Assembly: GCA_965213885.1 (NCBI GenBank)
Contig: OZ243919.1
Span: 620,001-684,000, forward strand
Length of the DNA: 64,000 nucleotides
From: VYFG01 sp965213885
Lineage (GTDB): Bacteria; Pseudomonadota; Gammaproteobacteria; Arenicellales; Poriferihabitantaceae
Reading direction: 5' to 3'
Notes under the pieces: generated by a model
Databases searched by the model: none
Seen by the model: the letters and a program-made list of their open reading frames with translations, nothing else
What the model was told of the DNA's origin: nothing
Made by a program: the position numbers and the translations under genes
Shown: positions 60,109 through 64,000 of the stretch, in pieces
Layout: each line of letters begins with the position of its first letter
Numbering within the stretch: position 1 is the first letter of the stretch

Positions 60109-61266
60109 TTACCGTCCCGCCACCAGGATCCGTCGGGGATATTCGGTCAGGAAGTCGCAGCCGTCCTCGGTGACCACCACGGAATCTCCGATGCGTCCCC
60201 CGAGCCTGCCATCCACAGAAATGCCGCCGTCCACGGCAAAGGTCATCCCGGGCTGAAGGACGGTCCTGTCGCCGGCCTTGAGTTCCGGCGACTCCAGGTA
60301 TGCCATGCCGATGGAACGCCCCGTACGGTACCCGGTCTCGAACCCGCGCTCCCGGTAGACCTCGTCGGCGGCCGCGGCGACGGATTCCGCGGTTACTCCC
60401 GGACGGATTGCGTTGATGGCTGCCTGCTGGGCATCGATGGCGGCTGTTTGCACCTCCGCCGCCCGGTCCGAGAGCTCGCCGACGAAGAACACGCGATCGA
60501 AGCCGAGCTTGTATTGCTTGAACTGAGCCATGTTGCAGAAGCAGAAATACACCGGATCACCCCGCTCGAGCTTCCTCACGCCGGCGCGGCGGTGCACCAT
60601 GGAGGTGTTGCGGCCGGACTGCATGATCTGCAGGTTATGGATCATGGGGGAGATGAACGCCTCCCAACCCCGGTCCGTGAGGAAACCGGCCGCCTTGCGT
60701 GTGCCGGCCTCGATGACTGCCAGGGCGGCCTCGAATTCCGGCTTGCCTTCCGCAAGGGCGTCTTCCGCCGCCGCCATCATGGCCCCGGCAATCTCGCCGG
60801 CCTGGCGCATGATGGCGATCTCCTCCCTGGACTTGATCATCCGCATGGAGCCGAGCAGGGGCGAGATGTCCTCTGGTACCAGTCCGGGGTACACTGCGTC
60901 CAGGTGGTTGCGCACCATCGCCGGAATGGCCGCGGCCTCGATACCGACGCGGCCGGGTCTCGGGCCAAGCGCCCCGGACAGGACGCTTTCCCAGCGACCG
61001 GTACCGGCGTCCTCCCAGGTGAGTACGTTCTCGACCCAGGTCATTGCGGACACCATTTCACTTTCCATGAGCGGGGTGATGACCGCGGGCGGTTCGTGCG
61101 GACGAACCAACAGGAAAGTGGGCCGACCGAATTCCACCGACAGGTAGCCCCAGAATCCCGCCAGGTAGGCGATGGAGCTTTCGTCTGTGACAATGGCGAC
61201 GTCGATGCCGCCTTCCCCGAGGCGGCGCTGGAATTCGGAGGTTCTGAGACGGGCCTGTTCGAGCAT
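60109..61266 (-). CDS. M24/creatinase-fold protein lacking standard metal ligands
   Basis: A 385-residue protein with an N-terminal creatinase-like domain (VAIVTDESSIAYLAGFWGY) and a C-terminal pita-bread domain. In place of the usual DxGxxxxGYxxD aminopeptidase pattern it has CFCNMAQFKQYKLGFDR; GHGIG..HE reads GRSIGMAYLE; the final ED is GD. Four of five metal ligands are thus absent, as in creatinase and other non-metal members. It is therefore not a metallo-aminopeptidase; amidinohydrolase-type chemistry is possible but unproven. It sits upstream of an alpha/beta hydrolase and downstream of a DMT exporter. Confidence 0.8.
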   Translation of the reverse strand: MLEQARLRTSEFQRRLGEGGIDVAIVTDESSIAYLAGFWGYLSVEFGRPTFLLVRPHEPPAVITPLMESEMVSAMTWVENVLTWEDAGTGRWESVLSGALGPRPGRVGIEAAAIPAMVRNHLDAVYPGLVPEDISPLLGSMRMIKSREEIAIMRQAGEIAGAMMAAAEDALAEGKPEFEAALAVIEAGTRKAAGFLTDRGWEAFISPMIHNLQIMQSGRNTSMVHRRAGVRKLERGDPVYFCFCNMAQFKQYKLGFDRVFFVGELSDRAAEVQTAAIDAQQAAINAIRPGVTAESVAAAADEVYRERGFETGYRTGRSIGMAYLESPELKAGDRTVLQPGMTFAVDGGISVDGRLGGRIGDSVVVTEDGCDFLTEYPRRILVAGR

Positions 61267-61350
61267 GATCGTTCCCTTGGCTAGGGCAATTCGAAACCGG
61301 ATGCCCTGCCTTGCAGTTTCCCAAGCGGGCCGCGTCCGGTGCCGGCGGCG

Positions 61351-62250
61351 TTACAGTTCATTGCGTTTGACCCATTCTGACAGACCGATTCCCCCCAGGA
61401 CAAGGCCCAGTGAGACCGCATGATAACCCTGGAAATGTTCTCCCAGGTACAGTACCGCGATCAGGGCGGCAAAGACGGGGACCAGGTTGAAGAAGATGCC
61501 GGCGCGTCCGGCGCCGATGATGGCCACCCCCTTGATGAACAACACCTGGGCGAGAAACGAGGGCAGCAGGGTGACCAGTACCACCAGCACCCAGCCCCGG
61601 GACGTGGGCCACTGCAGCTTGCCAAGCCAGGCTTCGAACAGCGGCAGGGGCAGGGCGGCGACCAGGGCGCCGATGGCGAACATGGTGAACAGTGCGAGGT
61701 GGTCCACCGCCGGGCAGCGCCGCAGCATGAGGGAATAGCCGGCGTAGAGGACGGTCGCCACGATCATCAGCAGGTCCCCCGGCTGGAACGCCAGTGCGGA
61801 GAGCCGGGCAAACTCGCCCCCGACCGTGGCGATGACGACACCGACCATGGTGATCGAGATGCCGATAACCTGCATCAGGCGTATGGGGGCCTGCAACAGG
61901 AACACCGCCCCGATCAGGACGAACATCGGGGTGGCGCCCTGCAGGATACCCATGTTGAGTGCACTGGTGGTATGGGCGGCGACGTAGAAAAGGGCATTGA
62001 ATGTAGTCAGGCCCATGACGCCCATAGTCAACAGGAACGGCCAGTGCCGGCGCAGCACGGGCCATTCCCGGACAAGGCGTCGACGGAAGAAAACCAGCAG
62101 CAGGGTCACCGTGCCAACCCACCTGAGCAACACCATCATCATTGGCGAAATTTCCCCCACGGCCAGCTTGCCGAAATTGGCGTTCATGCCGAAACACAGG
62201 GTCGTGACCACGAGGAAGAAATAGGCGTGGTAATTCCGGTTGCCGGTCAA
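61351..62250 (-). CDS. EamA/DMT-family transporter
   Basis: A 299-residue protein with ten predicted helices and two EamA domains (SPMMMVLLRWVGTVTLLLVFF, and later FLAQVLFIKGVAIIGAGRAGIFFNLVPVFAALIAVLYLGEHF). Family members export amino acids and metabolites. It is separated by 124 bases from the carnitine gene upstream, on the same strand. Confidence 0.9.
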   Translation of the reverse strand: MTGNRNYHAYFFLVVTTLCFGMNANFGKLAVGEISPMMMVLLRWVGTVTLLLVFFRRRLVREWPVLRRHWPFLLTMGVMGLTTFNALFYVAAHTTSALNMGILQGATPMFVLIGAVFLLQAPIRLMQVIGISITMVGVVIATVGGEFARLSALAFQPGDLLMIVATVLYAGYSLMLRRCPAVDHLALFTMFAIGALVAALPLPLFEAWLGKLQWPTSRGWVLVVLVTLLPSFLAQVLFIKGVAIIGAGRAGIFFNLVPVFAALIAVLYLGEHFQGYHAVSLGLVLGGIGLSEWVKRNEL

Positions 62251-62373
62251 GGTGTTGGTCCAGTGTGGCGGTTGGGGACGTTGCGCCGTCAGACGGCAGG
62301 GGTGACCTGGCGCCTGATGGTTGATCCGTCTCCCGGGCCATGTGTTGCCGGGGTCACGGTGCCATCGGAAATG

Positions 62374-63822
62374 TCATTCGATGGACCGGCCGGCTCCTTC
62401 CGGCAGGGGCAGGTTCCTGTGCGCCTCCTCATATGCGGAAAGCTTCGACCGGACAGGTTCATCCGGTTCGCAGGATTTGCGCAACGACAGGTTGACATGA
62501 ATGAGCAGATGCTCGCCGGTGGCGGCGAGCCGGCCGTCCTCGGTTTCGAGACGATGAAAGACGCGCAGCTTCTTGCCGGAACCCTGGAGCACCTGGGTCG
62601 TCACCCGGATACCCTCCCCGGCATGGAGTTCATCGAGGTGCCGTATATGGGTTTCCACGGTAAAGAAACTGAGCCCGCCGTCGATGTAGTCCTGGTCCGC
62701 ACCGACCAGCGCCATGATCCTGTCGTTGGCCTGGGAGAACACCTCCAGGTAGTGTGCCTCGTTCATGTGCCCGTTGTAGTCAAGCCAGCTCTGGGGAACC
62801 TGGCGACGGAACAATTCGAGGGGTTCCGGTGCCACCGGCCCCTCGGGAACCAGGCTGCGGTCATGTTCGTTCAACGTGGCGCCGGCACCCCAGTCGGTGC
62901 GCTTGAGTGCCCGCATCATGCCCACGAGGTTGTTGTCCCGGACCCGTTCCATTTCCCTTGGCGTCATGCCGCCGGACTGCAGGTCGCACTGGTCCGCGAT
63001 GGTATCGATCAGGGTATCGGTCAGTTCCGGCACGTCCGTCAACTTGGTCCAGGGCCATTTCAGCGCCGGTCCGAACTGGGCCATGAAATGCCGCATGCCG
63101 CCTTCGCCTCCGGCCAGCCAGAATGTCTGGAAGCTGCCCATCTGCGCCCAGCGAAGACCACAGCCGAAACGGATGGAATCGTCGATTTCCCGCGTCGTGG
63201 CGACGCCGTCGTTGACCAGCCAGAGCGCTTCGCGCCACAGCGCCTCCTGCAGCCTGTCGTTCACGTGGCCGTCAATTTCCCTGCGGATGAGCAGCGGATA
63301 CATGCCGACACGCCGCATCAGTTCCACCCCCCGGTCCCGTATCGCCCCGTCGGTGCACGGTGACGGCACGACCTCCACGAGCGGCAGCAGATAGACCGGA
63401 TTGAACGGATGCACCACCAGGATCTGCTCCGGTCGGACAGCGCCCTCGCAGAGTTCCGACGGCTTGAAGCCAGAGGTGGAGGAGGCCAATACCGCATCCG
63501 CCGGGGCATGGGCCTGGATATCGCGGTACACGGCGCGCTTGATGTCGAGCCGTTCCGGCACGCTCTCCTGGATCCACCGGGCGCCGCCGACGGCATCGGC
63601 GATATCCGCGACGAGATCCAGCCTGCCCTCCGCCGGCAGGGCGTAGTCGTACAGGGACGGCAGGCTCCTGCGGGCGTTGGTTAGCACCTCGCCGATCTTG
63701 CGCTCCGCTTCGGGATCGGGGTCATAGACCGCCACGTCCCATCCGTTCAGCAGAAACCGAGCGGTCCAGCCACCGCCGATGACGCCGCCGCCGATGACGG
63801 CCGCCTTCATGGCTTCCCTCAT
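62374..63822 (-). CDS. L-carnitine 3-dehydrogenase fused to a thioesterase domain
   Basis: A 482-residue bifunctional protein. Residues 1-315: 3-hydroxyacyl-CoA dehydrogenase-like fold with the NAD loop VIGGGVIGGGWTARF and the L-carnitine dehydrogenase-specific QESVPERLDIKRAVY and SSTSGFKPSEL segments. Residues about 335-460: hot-dog thioesterase (WLDYNGHMNEAHYLEVFSQA). In carnitine-degrading bacteria the dehydrogenase gives 3-dehydrocarnitine and the thioesterase releases betaine from betainyl-CoA; in many organisms these are separate genes. The ATG overlaps the preceding BKACE gene by four bases. Confidence 0.9.
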   Translation of the reverse strand: MREAMKAAVIGGGVIGGGWTARFLLNGWDVAVYDPDPEAERKIGEVLTNARRSLPSLYDYALPAEGRLDLVADIADAVGGARWIQESVPERLDIKRAVYRDIQAHAPADAVLASSTSGFKPSELCEGAVRPEQILVVHPFNPVYLLPLVEVVPSPCTDGAIRDRGVELMRRVGMYPLLIRREIDGHVNDRLQEALWREALWLVNDGVATTREIDDSIRFGCGLRWAQMGSFQTFWLAGGEGGMRHFMAQFGPALKWPWTKLTDVPELTDTLIDTIADQCDLQSGGMTPREMERVRDNNLVGMMRALKRTDWGAGATLNEHDRSLVPEGPVAPEPLELFRRQVPQSWLDYNGHMNEAHYLEVFSQANDRIMALVGADQDYIDGGLSFFTVETHIRHLDELHAGEGIRVTTQVLQGSGKKLRVFHRLETEDGRLAATGEHLLIHVNLSLRKSCEPDEPVRSKLSAYEEAHRNLPLPEGAGRSIE

Positions 63823-64000
63823 CGCGGCGCATGCTTGGTGAGTTGCAGCTTCTCCCTGACTTCCCCGGGGCCGATCACCCTCGCGCCCATGTTCTCCACA
63901 ATGCGCCGTGCCTTCTCCACCAGCTGGGCGTTGGTGGCGAGTACGCCCCGTTCCAGGTAGAGGTTGTCCTCGAGCCCGACACGCACGTTTCCGCCGGCCA
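63819..64000 (-). CDS. BKACE-family (DUF849) beta-keto acid cleavage enzyme, C-terminal end
   Basis: Only the last 60 codons lie within the window: GGNVRVGLEDNLYLERGVLATNA and VEKARRIVENMGARVIGPGEVREKL, the closing part of DUF849 enzymes. Next to carnitine dehydrogenase it is most likely the 3-dehydrocarnitine cleavage enzyme making betainyl-CoA and acetoacetate from 3-dehydrocarnitine and acetyl-CoA. The stop codon overlaps the dehydrogenase start. Confidence 0.85.
   Translation of the reverse strand, partial: AGGNVRVGLEDNLYLERGVLATNAQLVEKARRIVENMGARVIGPGEVREKLQLTKHAPR

Noticed and set aside
1..64000. CRISPR arrays, rRNA, prophage or secondary-metabolite clusters
   Set aside because: Nothing with regular short repeats and spacers, no rRNA-like stretches and no capsid, tail or assembly-line genes were seen on either strand.

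Overview
The window reads as a high-GC gammaproteobacterial chromosome. The support is gene content and order: an rppH-type Nudix hydrolase, yebC-ruvC-ruvA-ruvB followed directly by ybgC-tolQ-tolR-tolA-tolB-pal-cpoB, bifunctional mnmC, and rapA next to a YihE/SrkA-type kinase. I cannot name the genus from sequence alone. No rRNA, CRISPR array or phage module is visible; there is one tRNA gene (Lys, anticodon TTT).

Layout. 1-5.6 kb: the 5' part of an RND efflux pump with its adaptor under a 42-bp perfect palindrome, an MFS transporter, an exported Met-rich repeat protein and a half-size EamA protein. 6-14.5 kb: a cell-wall hydrolase behind a clear sigma-70 promoter and an NtrC-like palindrome, then nit-tldD-pmbA, rppH, a LysR regulator, a Bax-inhibitor-1 protein and a sugar nucleotidyltransferase. 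14.6-25.8 kb: a compact core block, fmdB-aspS-yebC-ruvCAB-ybgC-tolQRAB-pal-cpoB, with several overlapping start and stop codons.

25.8-40.3 kb is the accessory part and is full of decay: an IS1634-type transposase, two transposase remnants, a fragment of a tyrosine recombinase C-terminus, a MobH-type relaxase pseudogene beside tRNA-Lys, and two higBA loci in which both toxins are frameshifted while both antitoxins are open. Inside it lies the most interesting locus: two divergent phasin-family genes. One is fused to a GNAT acetyltransferase domain; the other carries a PhaF-like Lys/Ala/Pro repeat tail. Each gene has the same promoter layout, with two copies of a TTGTGC-N3-GCA palindrome laid over the -35 and -10 boxes at the same 27-bp spacing. 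The right half of this part holds exported proteins of little-known function, an orphan sugar-binding protein and an HU-like protein.

40.6-64 kb is mostly metabolic: a flavin reductase fused to a degenerate Nudix-like domain, an aldehyde dehydrogenase, a PLP fold-II enzyme, a complete branched-chain-amino-acid type ABC importer, mnmC, a GIY-YIG protein, a SprT-like protein, rapA, srkA and a YbaK-type deacylase. At the end comes a minus-strand set: VOC protein, haloacid dehalogenase, alpha/beta hydrolase, an M24 protein lacking usual metal ligands, an EamA exporter, a carnitine dehydrogenase/thioesterase fusion and the end of a BKACE-family cleavage enzyme. The last two point to carnitine breakdown.
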